A stretch of DNA of 64,000 nucleotides, taken from the NCBI GenBank assembly GCA_905215065.1, contig CAJMOF010000005.1, positions 82,818 to 146,817 on the forward strand, in the 5' to 3' direction. The position numbers and the translations under genes were made by a program. Source of the stretch: an uncultured bacterium (GTDB lineage Bacteria > Actinomycetota > Coriobacteriia > Coriobacteriales > Coriobacteriaceae). The notes beneath the pieces are model-generated. The model was not told the DNA's origin, did not search any database, and saw nothing but the letters and a program-made list of their open reading frames with translations. Shown one piece after another: positions 35,914 through 44,522 of the stretch. Every line of letters begins with the position of its first letter. The stretch's first letter is position 1.

Positions 35914-37404
35914 ATGGGCCGCTACATCATCGGAATCGATCAATCCACGCAGGGCACCAAGGCGCTGCTGGTGGACGAGGGCGGCCATTTGATTCATCGT
36001 GCCGATCGCCCGCATCGCCAGATTGTCAACGAGGCCGGCTGGGTGAGCCATGATCCAGCCGAGATCGCCGCTAACGTGCTGGCCGTGGCGCGCGCCGTGG
36101 TGGAGGAGACCGGGGTCGATCCGGCCGACGTCGCCGGCATCGGCATCTCCAACCAGCGCGAGACTACCGTTGCCTGGAAGCGCACGACGGGCGAGCCGCT
36201 GTGCGACGCCGTGGTGTGGCAGTGCGCCCGCGCCCGCGAGCTGTGCGACGAGCTTGCTGCGCGCGAAGGCGTGGCCGAGCTGGTGCGCGACACGACGGGT
36301 CTGGTGCTCTCGCCCTACTACCCGGCGGGCAAGATGGCCTGGATCCTCGCGAACGTTCCCGCGGCTGCCGAGGCCGCTGCGGCGGGCGAGCTGTGCCTGG
36401 GCACCATCGATGCCTGGGTGGTCTGGACGCTCACGGGCGGCGCGGAGTTTCGCTGCGACTGGTCCAATGCCAGCCGCACGCAGCTCTTTGACCTGCGCCG
36501 TGGCTGCTGGAGCGAGCCGGTGTGCGAGGCCTTTGGCGTCGATTCGGCTTGCCTGCCGCAGGTGACCGATTCCGATGGCCTGTTCGGTACAACGGACCTG
36601 GGCGGCTTTTTGCCGGCGCCCGTGCCCATTCACGGCGTGCTTGGCGACAGCCATGCCGCCTTGTTTGCCCAGGGCTGCCATAGCCGCGGCATGGCCAAGG
36701 CGACCTATGGCACCGGAAGTTCGGTCATGATGAACGTCGGCGACGAGTTCGTCGCCAGCTCGCATGGGCTTTCGAGCTCGCTCGCATGGCGTATGGACGG
36801 CGTGACCGAGTACGTGCTCGAGGGCAACGTGAGCTACGCCGGCGCCGTCAAGACGTGGCTGCGCGACGACCTGGAGCTCATCAACAATCCCGAGGAAGTC
36901 ACCGACCTGTGTTACGCCGCCAATCCGGCGAGCCGCGTCTACTTTGTGCCGGCGTTCACTGGCCTGGGCGCGCCGCACTGGGCGAGCGATGCCGAGGGCT
37001 GCGTCTTTGGCATGACGCGCACCACGGGCCGTGCGGAGTTCGTAAAGGCCGCCGACGAGTCGATCGCCTATCAAATCTTTGACGTGATCGATGCGATGGT
37101 CGAGGATTCGGGCGCGGCACTGGCCGAGCTTCGTGTTGACGGCGGTCCCACGCGCGACGCGTACCTGATGCAGTTTGAGAGCGACCTGGTCGGCTCGCCC
37201 ATCCGCATTGCGAGCAACGACGAGATGAGCGGTCTGGGTGCGGCTTGGGCCTGCGGCATTGCGCTGGGCATGTACACGCGCGATGTCGTTGACGTCTACG
37301 GCGCCCGCGGCATCGTGGAGCCTGCCATGCCTGCCGACGAGCGAGCCAAAAAGATCGCCGGCTGGCGTCACGCCGTCGACGCGACCATCGCCTACACTGC
37401 CTAG
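35914..37404 (+). CDS. FGGY-family carbohydrate kinase
   Basis: 496 residues. Phosphate-1 motif IGIDQSTQGTKALLVD at 5-20, adenosine motif DGGPTRDAYLMQF near 412-424, and GTGSSVMMNVGD near 269-280 mark the FGGY fold. It is closest by eye to glycerol kinase/xylulokinase-like members. By context it phosphorylates the ketose made by the isomerase, so D-apulose kinase is the preferred reading; xylulose, ribulose or glycerol are alternatives. The ATG at 35914 follows AAAGGGG. Confidence 0.85.
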   Translation: MGRYIIGIDQSTQGTKALLVDEGGHLIHRADRPHRQIVNEAGWVSHDPAEIAANVLAVARAVVEETGVDPADVAGIGISNQRETTVAWKRTTGEPLCDAVVWQCARARELCDELAAREGVAELVRDTTGLVLSPYYPAGKMAWILANVPAAAEAAAAGELCLGTIDAWVVWTLTGGAEFRCDWSNASRTQLFDLRRGCWSEPVCEAFGVDSACLPQVTDSDGLFGTTDLGGFLPAPVPIHGVLGDSHAALFAQGCHSRGMAKATYGTGSSVMMNVGDEFVASSHGLSSSLAWRMDGVTEYVLEGNVSYAGAVKTWLRDDLELINNPEEVTDLCYAANPASRVYFVPAFTGLGAPHWASDAEGCVFGMTRTTGRAEFVKAADESIAYQIFDVIDAMVEDSGAALAELRVDGGPTRDAYLMQFESDLVGSPIRIASNDEMSGLGAAWACGIALGMYTRDVVDVYGARGIVEPAMPADERAKKIAGWRHAVDATIAYTA

Positions 37405-37443
37405 GCGGCTGCGCGGCGCCCGCAGGCTATTCCCGGGCAGCTC

Positions 37444-37518
37444 ATTTGGGACGGGGCTTTTTTGACTGGTATGATTGGTGCGACCATTCGAACCAGCTAA
37501 AAGAGCCCCGTCCCAAAT
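37444..37518. repeat. 20-bp inverted repeat upstream of luxS
   Basis: ATTTGGGACGGGGCTTTTTT (37444-37463) pairs with 37499-37518 with one mismatch; an inner ACTGGT / AACCAG pair extends the stem. It ends 21 bp before luxS, in its leader. On the upper strand the left arm ends in six Ts, so it may also act as a terminator for the kinase operon. Confidence 0.8.
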
Positions 37519-37539
37519 TGACTACCGAGAGGAACTGCC

Positions 37540-38028
37540 ATGGAGCGTATCGCGAGTTTTTCCGTTGACCATCTGCTGCTCGAGCCCGGCGTGTATGTGA
37601 GCCGCATCGACCGCGATCCGGCGACCGGCGCCGCCGTCACCACGTTTGACCTGCGCCTGACCACGCCCAACAAGGAGCCGGTCATGAACACGGCCGAGTG
37701 CCACACCATCGAGCATCTGGGTGCGACGTTCCTTCGCAATCATGCCGAGTGGTCGAGCCGCATTGTCTACTTTGGCCCCATGGGCTGCCGCACGGGCTTT
37801 TACCTCGTCGTATTTGGCGAGGTGACGAGCGAGGAGATCTTGCCGCTCGTGCGTGAGCTGTTCGCGTTTGTCGCGGGCTTTGAGGGCGATGTTCCCGGTG
37901 CCGCTCCCGAGGAGTGCGGTAACTACCTGGACCAGAACCTCCCCATGGCAAACTGGCTTGCGCGCCGTTATCTCGACCGCGATCTGGCCGATATCGACGA
38001 GAAGCACCTGCACTATCAGCAGGCATAG
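37540..38028 (+). CDS. luxS: S-ribosylhomocysteine lyase
   Basis: 162 residues, full length. Metal ligands His55 and His59 in HTIEH and Cys126 in EECGN, catalytic Glu58, and Cys83 in GPMGCRTGFY are all present. It converts S-ribosylhomocysteine to homocysteine and DPD, the precursor of autoinducer-2, in the activated methyl cycle. No pfs gene is adjacent. GAGAGGA precedes the ATG. Confidence 0.96.
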   Translation: MERIASFSVDHLLLEPGVYVSRIDRDPATGAAVTTFDLRLTTPNKEPVMNTAECHTIEHLGATFLRNHAEWSSRIVYFGPMGCRTGFYLVVFGEVTSEEILPLVRELFAFVAGFEGDVPGAAPEECGNYLDQNLPMANWLARRYLDRDLADIDEKHLHYQQA

Positions 38029-38148
38029 GGCCGCCCTCTGCCTCCAAACCGTTCACACGGAGATATCGACCGTTTAACTGTTTAGAAGTGTTTATTCGAG
38101 GTCATTAGCACTAGCTCGCTTAAACTAGTTCTTAGAGTGATATTCAGG

Positions 38149-38215
38149 CAAGGCTCCTGAAGCAGCATCTGTTGACATTGATTGTCGGATTCTGCTTCGG
38201 GAGCCTTGTTCTGTT
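38149..38215 (+). terminator. Leader hairpin, probable terminator/antiterminator before bglG-type gene
   Basis: Long stem CAAGGCTCCTGAAGCAG (38149-38165) with 38192-38208 (one G-T pair), 26-nt loop, followed by TTCTGTTT and then the ribosome site. This is the usual place for a BglG-controlled terminator that autoregulates the operon. A textbook RAT sequence was not recognised. TTTA half-sites at 38071-38095 and TTAAACTA near 38120 may be weak LacI-type sites. Confidence 0.6.
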
Positions 38216-38226
38216 TAGGGGGGCAC

Positions 38227-39066
38227 ATGGAAATTGTTAAACGAATTAATACCAGCGCTGTCCTCTGCGTCGATGGAAATGGCAGACAGTTGGTTGCATT
38301 CGGCCGTGGTCTGGGGTTTAAGAATGTCGGAGACGAGGTCCCTCTTTCGGAGATTCAACGAACGTTTTATAACGTTAGCTCTCGCTACATCGCTCTCGTT
38401 GACGAGGTCCCCGACGAGCTTCTTGAGCTTACCTCGGATGTTATTGATATGTCGACAGGTTTGCTGCCTTATGAGGTGAGCCCTAATTTGCCGTTTATCC
38501 TTGCGGACCATATCGCGTATGCGGTTAAGCGCAAAGAGCAAAATATCGTTGTCCGCATGCCTTTATCGTTTGATGTCCGCCAACAATATCCCGTCGAATT
38601 TAAAATCGGCGAGTATGCACTTAGGATAATCAGGAAACGTCTTAACGTTAGGCTTCCAGCTCATGAGGCAGTTGGAATTGCCATGGCGTTTATCAATAAC
38701 ATGGCCGATTCGGACTCATGCGAAGTAGTTAAAGAGTTTAGCGCGGATATCTACGATCGTGTTCTGGAGGAGTCAACCGTTGCTGTTGAAAATCGGCTTG
38801 GCATTCAAGTTGATCGGGAAGGTTTCGATTACGCAAGGTTCGCAACCCATCTTCAGTACTTATTCAATAGGTTGAACTCTGGCGAAAGCATCGTGAGCGA
38901 CAACCGCAAGATGTACCTCTCGCTCAAAAAAGAATATCCGGTGGCATCAATGTGCGCCGATGATATTGCTTCTGTTCTCAGCCGACTGACGGGGCGGGAA
39001 CTTATAGACGAAGAAAGACTCTACCTCATGATGCACATCAATCGAATTGCATCGAAAACAAGGTAA
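38227..39066 (+). CDS. BglG/LicT-family transcription antiterminator
   Basis: 279 residues: CAT RNA-binding domain (1-~55; IVKRINTSAVLCVDGNGRQ, VAFGRGLGF), then PRD1 (~70-165) and PRD2 (~175-279) with PTS-phosphorylatable histidines such as LPAHEAVG and the late LMMHINRI. It binds nascent leader RNA and prevents termination when its sugar is present. The ATG at 38227 follows AGGGGGGC; an upstream in-frame start was rejected because the family begins at MEIVKRIN. With the next two genes it has visibly lower GC and less biased codons than the surroundings, suggesting recent acquisition. Confidence 0.92.
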   Translation: MEIVKRINTSAVLCVDGNGRQLVAFGRGLGFKNVGDEVPLSEIQRTFYNVSSRYIALVDEVPDELLELTSDVIDMSTGLLPYEVSPNLPFILADHIAYAVKRKEQNIVVRMPLSFDVRQQYPVEFKIGEYALRIIRKRLNVRLPAHEAVGIAMAFINNMADSDSCEVVKEFSADIYDRVLEESTVAVENRLGIQVDREGFDYARFATHLQYLFNRLNSGESIVSDNRKMYLSLKKEYPVASMCADDIASVLSRLTGRELIDEERLYLMMHINRIASKTR

Positions 39067-39134
39067 TTAGTTGGCAAAGGCGCGCGCTTTGCTGATGGTT
39101 ACATATAAAACTCAACATGGGAGAAATGGTATTT

Positions 39135-40505
39135 ATGGCAGATACAACCAAGCTCGCTGCCGAGATTCTCGAGATGGTGGGCGGCGCAGACAACGTTACA
39201 TTTGTAGCTCACTGCATGACTCGTTTAAGGTTCAACCTTAAGGACGAAAGCATCGTAGACGATGCAAAAGTCAAGGCGATTGATGGCGTGATCGACATTC
39301 GCCATTCCGCGGGGCAATATCAGGTGATTGTGGGACCTAAGGTCGATAAGGTCTATGAAATCGTTGCCAAGGAAACCGGGATTGACGCCGGAGATTCCGA
39401 GGCAAGCGAAGGAGAGACTAAGGGCTTTCTGGGAAAGCTAATGAAGTTCATCAGCGGCATCATGATGCCCGTTCTTCCTGCCTTGATCGCATGCGGAATG
39501 ATAAACGCCATCCTTAGCATTCTGACGACGGCGGGTGCTGTTTCCGCCGAGAGCGGAATATACACTCTGCTGTACGGCATGGGAAATGCCTGCATGTATT
39601 TCCTGCCCGTTCTTGTCGGATCATCTGCTGCTCAGTTCTTTGGAACCGATCGATATATCGGTGCGGTACTCGGCGCAATCCTGGTTTATCCGACTTTCGT
39701 TGCTGCGGCCGGAGCGGGCGATGCGCTGGATTTGCTCGGCATGAAGTTCACAATGGTGAGCTATTCCTCCACGGTGTTTCCTGCTATCGTGGCGGCTTGG
39801 TTCGCATCCGTTCTTAATAAGTGGCTGCGGGCGGTTCTTCCCGATGTTGTGGCATTTGCGCTCGTCCCGTTCCTGACGGTTGCTGTTGCCGCCCCCGTCT
39901 CGCTCCTTGTGATCGGCCCCGTTATTCAGCAGGCGAGCTCTTTGCTTGCGGCTGCAGTGCTGGCGGTCTATCAGTTCAGCCCCGTCCTTTGCGGCGTTAT
40001 TCTCGGGCCGATATTCGGTCTCGTTATGATCCCCCTTGGACTCCATTGGGCCCTGATCGTGCTTTCCATCAACAATATTATGACCGTCGGCTCCGATCCT
40101 ATCCTTGGACTTCTCTGCTGCAGCATGGGTGTTGTCGGCGCTTGTTTGGCGTTTGCCCTCCGCTCGAAGGACCCGAGTGAAAAGAGTCTTGGGTTCAGCT
40201 GTGCCATTACGGGCTTTTTCGGGATTACGGAACCGGCGCTGTACGGCATCATCTTGGAGCACAAGAAGATCATTATCGCTTCCATGGTCGCCGGAGCAAT
40301 CAGTGCTGTTATCCCGGCGATTTTCAACACCTGTACGTTCGTTATGACGTCGAGCGGCATTTTTAGCTTCCCCGGTTATATGGATCCTTCTGGTGATATG
40401 AGCAGCCTCATCGGCGCAATTCTTTGCAATGTCGTCGGTTTAATTCTTAACTTCGTTCTCGTTTACATCCTGTATCGCCCTGATGAAGAGGCGGTAGTGG
40501 AGTAG
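39135..40505 (+). CDS. PTS EIIBC (glucose/beta-glucoside superfamily)
   Basis: 456 residues. EIIB domain (1-~80) with phospho-Cys27 in AHCMTRLRF, then an EIIC domain (~105-450) of about ten helices with PVLPALIACGM and GITEPALYGI. No EIIA domain is present, so a separate EIIA must serve. It imports and phosphorylates a sugar, probably a beta-glucoside or sucrose-like disaccharide. The ATG at 39135 is preferred over 39117, which overlaps the GGGAGA ribosome site. Lower GC than the genome around it. Confidence 0.9.
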   Translation: MADTTKLAAEILEMVGGADNVTFVAHCMTRLRFNLKDESIVDDAKVKAIDGVIDIRHSAGQYQVIVGPKVDKVYEIVAKETGIDAGDSEASEGETKGFLGKLMKFISGIMMPVLPALIACGMINAILSILTTAGAVSAESGIYTLLYGMGNACMYFLPVLVGSSAAQFFGTDRYIGAVLGAILVYPTFVAAAGAGDALDLLGMKFTMVSYSSTVFPAIVAAWFASVLNKWLRAVLPDVVAFALVPFLTVAVAAPVSLLVIGPVIQQASSLLAAAVLAVYQFSPVLCGVILGPIFGLVMIPLGLHWALIVLSINNIMTVGSDPILGLLCCSMGVVGACLAFALRSKDPSEKSLGFSCAITGFFGITEPALYGIILEHKKIIIASMVAGAISAVIPAIFNTCTFVMTSSGIFSFPGYMDPSGDMSSLIGAILCNVVGLILNFVLVYILYRPDEEAVVE

Positions 40506-40555
40506 ACAATTATTCGGGATGTAAGCTGCCGAAAACCCCGCGGCAGATTGCATGT

Positions 40556-40596
40556 GGTGGGCTTGTCGTTGATTCACGCGAGCCCACCCTCATTTT
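40556..40596 (+). terminator. Hairpin with T-run between PTS and esterase genes
   Basis: Stem GGTGGGCT / AGCCCACC followed by CTCATTTTT. It lies 15 bp before the esterase start, so it may be a partial terminator within the operon. Confidence 0.5.
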
Positions 40597-40610
40597 TGGA
40601 GTGACTAGCT

Positions 40611-41591
40611 ATGACAATTACTGCCGATATGACGTTTGGCGAAATCGCGCTCCTTCCTGAGTTCGCTGGCTTTGGCGAGCACCTTATGCTTTGCCGGCCT
40701 TCAACTTGGGAGCGCATGTGGAATAAACCCATTGTGTCTCATATGAATTCTGATGCTAATCCATATGAAACTGCTCGCGTTTTGCGTGGATTGAATCGAA
40801 TTGTCGAGCTCGTGGATGACGGGAGGCAGGTTGCCTACGATATTTGGGATGAAGCCGACTGCATCCGTGATCCGACTCGGCGCAATACGAAACTGTTCTT
40901 CTTTCCCGGGAGACCTAGGGCTCCCTTTATCATTGCGGTTTCGGGCGGAGGTTATCAGAGCGTTTGTCATCAAATGGAAGGCTTTCCCGTTGCCCCCGAG
41001 CTCAACGATGCGGGCTATAACGTGTTCGTGCTGTCATACAGGGTGAGGGTCGAGCCTTTGATGCCGCGCCCAATCGACGATTTAAATCGAGCCGTCCGTT
41101 TTGTCTTCGAGAATTCAGCGAAATTTAATGTCGCAAAAAGTTATGCAGTTATCGGCTTTTCTGCTGGTGCGCATTTAACTGCCGAGTGGGGGACGGACAA
41201 CAAGGGATTTGCGTCCTACGGATGCGAGGCACCCAAAGCCTTGGTCCTGTGTTATGCACCGATTGATCTTCGTGGCTTTGAGAACGCATCAGACAATAGA
41301 TTTCTTGATTCGGTGTGCGGCGGGGCTGGTCGCGACTCGCTCGATGATTTCTGTATTAATCAGCATGTGTGGGAGCAGTATCCTCCGACATATCTTTGGC
41401 AATGCGCTGACGATGATATTGTATCGCCCGACAATTATGAAAAGATGGTCGATGCTCTGGATGCAGCTGGAGTACACCATGAGGGAGTCATGTATTCAGA
41501 AGGGGGGCACGCATTGATGAAGCCCCATGCGCCGGAGACCGACTACTGGTGTATGAGCGTTATTGAGTTTCTTAAAGATTATCTCGACTAG
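40611..41591 (+). CDS. Alpha/beta hydrolase (acetyl-xylan-esterase/BD-FAE type)
   Basis: 326 residues, no signal peptide. SGGGYQSV near 109-116 (oxyanion loop), nucleophile Ser in GFSAGAHL near 184-191, Asp in CADDDIVSP and His in EGGHALM complete the triad. This group removes acetyl or phenolic acyl groups from sugars. Its place after a PTS gene suggests it deacylates an imported glycoside in the cytoplasm. It shares the lower GC of the two genes before it. Confidence 0.85.
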   Translation: MTITADMTFGEIALLPEFAGFGEHLMLCRPSTWERMWNKPIVSHMNSDANPYETARVLRGLNRIVELVDDGRQVAYDIWDEADCIRDPTRRNTKLFFFPGRPRAPFIIAVSGGGYQSVCHQMEGFPVAPELNDAGYNVFVLSYRVRVEPLMPRPIDDLNRAVRFVFENSAKFNVAKSYAVIGFSAGAHLTAEWGTDNKGFASYGCEAPKALVLCYAPIDLRGFENASDNRFLDSVCGGAGRDSLDDFCINQHVWEQYPPTYLWQCADDDIVSPDNYEKMVDALDAAGVHHEGVMYSEGGHALMKPHAPETDYWCMSVIEFLKDYLD

Positions 41592-41714
41592 GAAGCTGCA
41601 TGTCGCTTTTTGAGCGGGTGATTTCGTCATGCAATGTTTTCGGTATTGATCGTGGTCGTGGATGAATGATGTTCTAGAATGTTCATACTGTCACATAAAC
41701 GAACAGGAGCGAAC

Positions 41715-42359
41715 ATGCATATCTACTCTGTATCAGATCCCGAGTTCAAATCCTATGGTCGCGTGTGGGACGACGTGCCGTCCAACCTGACCGCCCCGCT
41801 TGTCGAGGCGCTTGCGGCTACTCCCATTCCCGAGGGCACCAAGTACGTGGCCTCCGCACCCGAGCTCGAGCAGGTTGAGGGTGTCGACACGCTCGGCCTG
41901 CTCATGTACGGCGGCCGTCCGTTCCAGCCGGGCTGGTGCAACGGCCACAACACGCGCCTCAACTGTCTGGAGTATCACCGTGCCAGTGAGTTTAATTTGG
42001 GTGCGCGCGACTTTATTCTGCTGCTGGCCAAGCGCGAGCAAATTGTCGACGGCAAGCTCGACACCGCTCAGGTCAAGGCCTTTCGCGCGCCCGCCGGCAC
42101 GCTCGTCGAGGTTTACGCCACCACGCTTCACTACACGCCCTGCATGGTCGACGACGGCGGCTTTCAGGTGATGGTGGCGCTGCCGGCGGGCACCAACGGC
42201 CCGCGCCCCGAGGCTGCAGCCGACATGCCTGCCGCCGGTGACAGCTACTGCTACTGGAAGGCCGACAAGTGGGTCCTCTGCCACGCCGACAGCCCCAAGG
42301 CGGCCGAGGGCGGTTACGTGGGCCTCATCGGCAAAAACCTCGACATCACCTGCGACTAG
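41715..42359 (+). CDS. DUF4867-family protein (cupin-like)
   Basis: 214 residues. The sequence MHIYSVSDPEFKSYGRV and the central GTLVEVYATTLHYTPC strand pattern match the DUF4867 family, which is predicted to be cupin-like and is usually found beside sugar genes. No enzyme activity is known. GC returns to genome level here, so the lower-GC block ends before this gene. AGGAGC precedes the ATG. Confidence 0.78.
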   Translation: MHIYSVSDPEFKSYGRVWDDVPSNLTAPLVEALAATPIPEGTKYVASAPELEQVEGVDTLGLLMYGGRPFQPGWCNGHNTRLNCLEYHRASEFNLGARDFILLLAKREQIVDGKLDTAQVKAFRAPAGTLVEVYATTLHYTPCMVDDGGFQVMVALPAGTNGPRPEAAADMPAAGDSYCYWKADKWVLCHADSPKAAEGGYVGLIGKNLDITCD

Positions 42360-42368
42360 GGGCTTCCT

Positions 42369-42509
42369 GTTTGTCTCGATCTGTAACATCTAGCGGGCTA
42401 AATCGTCTCTACCTGTTACAGATTTAGACAAACCGTAGAGGGCTGCCCGAAAGATCTCGATCTGTAACACCAGGCCCGGTTTTGGCGGCCTACCTGTTAC
42501 AGATCGAGA
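42369..42509. repeat. Two tandem hairpins sharing TACCTGTTACAGAT
   Basis: Hairpin 1: GTTTGTCTCGATCTGTAACA (42369-42388) with 42414-42433, two mismatches. Hairpin 2: TCTCGATCTGTAACA (42455-42469) with 42495-42509, perfect. Right arms of both are preceded by CTACCTG, an oligomer also at the core of the 4.5-5.1 kb units. They follow the DUF4867 stop by 9 bp. The 42360-42710 gap holds these, the next repeat, and the upstream region of the GH1 gene. Confidence 0.85.
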
Positions 42510-42521
42510 CAAACCGGGCCC

Positions 42522-42560
42522 AAACCACCACAAAGGTGCCTGTCCCCTTTGTGGTGGTTT
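42522..42560. repeat. AAACCACCACAAAGG inverted repeat, copy 1
   Basis: Perfect 15-bp arms 42522-42536 and 42546-42560 around TGCCTGTCC. The same element occurs inverted at 62801-62836. Confidence 0.88.
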
Positions 42561-42710
42561 GGGGCGGCGGTATCAAAAAGTGTCAGACGGGGGCGGCTGC
42601 GGGGCGCCTGTGCGCGAAAAGAAGTGTCGGCCTGCGCCGCTGTCGTTGAGCAGCGCGCTGTTTGCGGGGATACTGAAGCTACGACAAGCAGCGTATGAAA
42701 GGATCGATGT

Positions 42711-44141
42711 ATGGCTTTCCGTAAAGACTTCCTGTGGGGCGGCGCAACGGCTGCCAACCAGTGCGAGGGTGCCTACAACGTGGACGGCCGCGGCTTGGCC
42801 AACGTGGACGTGGCGCCGCACGGCCCCGAGCGCTACGCGGTGGTCTCCGGCCAGCGCAAGATGCTCGACTTCGAGGACGGTTATTACTACCCCGCGCAGA
42901 CCGGCATCGATTTCTACCACCACTACAAGGAGGACATCGCCCTCTTTGCCGAGATGGGCTTTAAGACCTTCCGCATGAGCCTGGCCTGGACCCGCATCTT
43001 CCCCAACGGCGACGAGACTGAGCCCAACGAGGCCGGCCTGGCCTTCTACGAGGACGTGTTCCGCGAGTGTCAGGCGCACGGCATTGAGCCGCTCGTGACC
43101 ATCACGCACTTCGACTGCCCGATTCACCTCATCAAGGAGTACGGCGGCTGGCGCAACCGCAAGCTCATCGACTTCTACAAGAACCTCGCGACCACGATCT
43201 TCACCCGCTACAAGGGCCTGGTAAAGTACTGGCTTACCTTCAACGAGATCAATATGATCTTGCACCTGCCGTTTATGGGTGCCGGTCTGGTCTTTGAGGA
43301 GGGCGAGAACAAGGAGGCCGTCGAGTACCTGGCCGCCCACAACGAGCTCGTCGCTAGCGCTTGGGCAACCAAGATCGCTCACGAGATCGACCCTGAGGTC
43401 AAGATCGGTTGCATGCTTGCCGCAGGTAGCTACTACCCCTACAGCTGCCGTCCGGGCGATGTGCGCCAGGCGCAGATTGACAACCAGAGCAACTATTTCT
43501 TCGTCGACGTTCAGAGCCGCGGCTACTACCCGGCCTATGCCGTCAAGAAGCTCGAGCGTTTGGGCATCGATGTGGGCATGACGGATGAGGACCGCGAGAT
43601 CCTGGCCGCCAACACCGTCGACTTCATCAGCTTTAGCTATTACAGCACCCGTTGCTCCGCCGGTGCCGATAACCCCGATGTCGAGCGCACCCAGGGCAAC
43701 GCCTTCGCCGGCGCCAAGAACCCCTACCTGCAGGAGAGCCAGTGGGGCTGGGCCATCGATCCGCTGGGCTTCCGCATCACCCTCAACGACCTGTACGACC
43801 GTTATCAGAAGCCGCTGTTTGTGGTCGAGAACGGCCTGGGCGCCAAGGATGTTGTCGAGGAGGATGGCTCCATCAACGACGACTACCGTATCGACTACCT
43901 GCGCCAGCATATCGCCGCGATGCGCGATGCGGTGACCGAGGACGGCGTTGACCTGCTGGGCTACACCACCTGGGGCCCAATCGACCTGGTGTCTGCCGGC
44001 ACGGGCGAGATGTCCAAGCGCTACGGCTTTATCTACGTGGACCGCGACGATGCAGGCAACGGCACCCTCAAGCGTTCCAAGAAGAAGAGCTTCGACTGGT
44101 ACAAACACGTCATCGAGACGAACGGCGAGGACCTGGCCTAA
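42711..44141 (+). CDS. GH1 6-phospho-beta-glucosidase
   Basis: 476 residues, complete GH1 barrel. Acid/base Glu179 in LTFNEIN and nucleophile Glu373 in VVENGLG. Phosphate-binding residues of the 6-phospho subclass are present (Ser435, Lys436 and Tyr438 in MSKRYGF). It hydrolyses PTS-imported, 6-phosphorylated beta-glucosides such as cellobiose or arbutin/salicin to glucose-6-phosphate. No PTS gene is directly next to it, but two EIIBC genes are in the window. Single gene with its own terminator. Confidence 0.94.
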   Translation: MAFRKDFLWGGATAANQCEGAYNVDGRGLANVDVAPHGPERYAVVSGQRKMLDFEDGYYYPAQTGIDFYHHYKEDIALFAEMGFKTFRMSLAWTRIFPNGDETEPNEAGLAFYEDVFRECQAHGIEPLVTITHFDCPIHLIKEYGGWRNRKLIDFYKNLATTIFTRYKGLVKYWLTFNEINMILHLPFMGAGLVFEEGENKEAVEYLAAHNELVASAWATKIAHEIDPEVKIGCMLAAGSYYPYSCRPGDVRQAQIDNQSNYFFVDVQSRGYYPAYAVKKLERLGIDVGMTDEDREILAANTVDFISFSYYSTRCSAGADNPDVERTQGNAFAGAKNPYLQESQWGWAIDPLGFRITLNDLYDRYQKPLFVVENGLGAKDVVEEDGSINDDYRIDYLRQHIAAMRDAVTEDGVDLLGYTTWGPIDLVSAGTGEMSKRYGFIYVDRDDAGNGTLKRSKKKSFDWYKHVIETNGEDLA

Positions 44142-44171
44142 GGCTTTCCCAACAACCACAGCCTCCTAACC

Positions 44172-44212
44172 AAAACGCCCGGCGAGCAGTTAATGCCCGC
44201 CGGGCGTTTTGT
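44172..44212 (+). terminator. Intrinsic terminator of the GH1 gene
   Basis: Stem AAAACGCCCGGCG / CGCCGGGCGTTTT with a short loop and T-run. Confidence 0.9.
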
Positions 44213-44226
44213 TAAAAGAAGTGAAA

Positions 44227-44257
44227 GCACTCATTGGGGACGTACTTAAATGAGTGC
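44227..44257. repeat. GGGGAC palindrome
   Basis: GCACTCATTGGGGACGTACT...ATGAGTGC. Same family as the copies at 10620, 14271 and 44407. Confidence 0.82.
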
Positions 44258-44266
44258 CCGCAGAAT

Positions 44267-44330
44267 GAGAGTGGATAATCTCCCGTTTTTAGCCTGTTTG
44301 TGGGCTCAAAGTGGGAGATTATCCACTCTC
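44267..44330. repeat. 18-bp perfect inverted repeat (64 bp element)
   Basis: GAGAGTGGATAATCTCCC (44267-44284) and its exact complement at 44313-44330. Not related to GGGGAC repeats. The 44142-44522 gap consists of a terminator, this element and three GGGGAC copies; no gene is seen. Confidence 0.85.
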
Positions 44331-44368
44331 GCCATTTGGGCGTCCAAAAATCCTCGCTCGTTTTGTCT

Positions 44369-44437
44369 TAGTCATTGGGGACGTTCTTAAACGACTAGTC
44401 GCTGGTCCACTCATTGGGGACGTACTTAAATGAGTGG
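44369..44437. repeat. Two GGGGAC palindromes in tandem
   Basis: TAGTCATTGGGGACGTTCTT...CGACTA at 44369-44397 and CCACTCATTGGGGACGTACT...GAGTGG at 44407-44437. A further GGGGACACCCTTTGCC remnant follows at 44443. Confidence 0.85.
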
Positions 44438-44522
44438 CCCCTGGGGACACCCTTTGCCGTCGGCGGATTTTGGGACATGTGGCCCGCTTTTTGGGCCCGC
44501 CTGTCGGTACACTAAAAGCACT

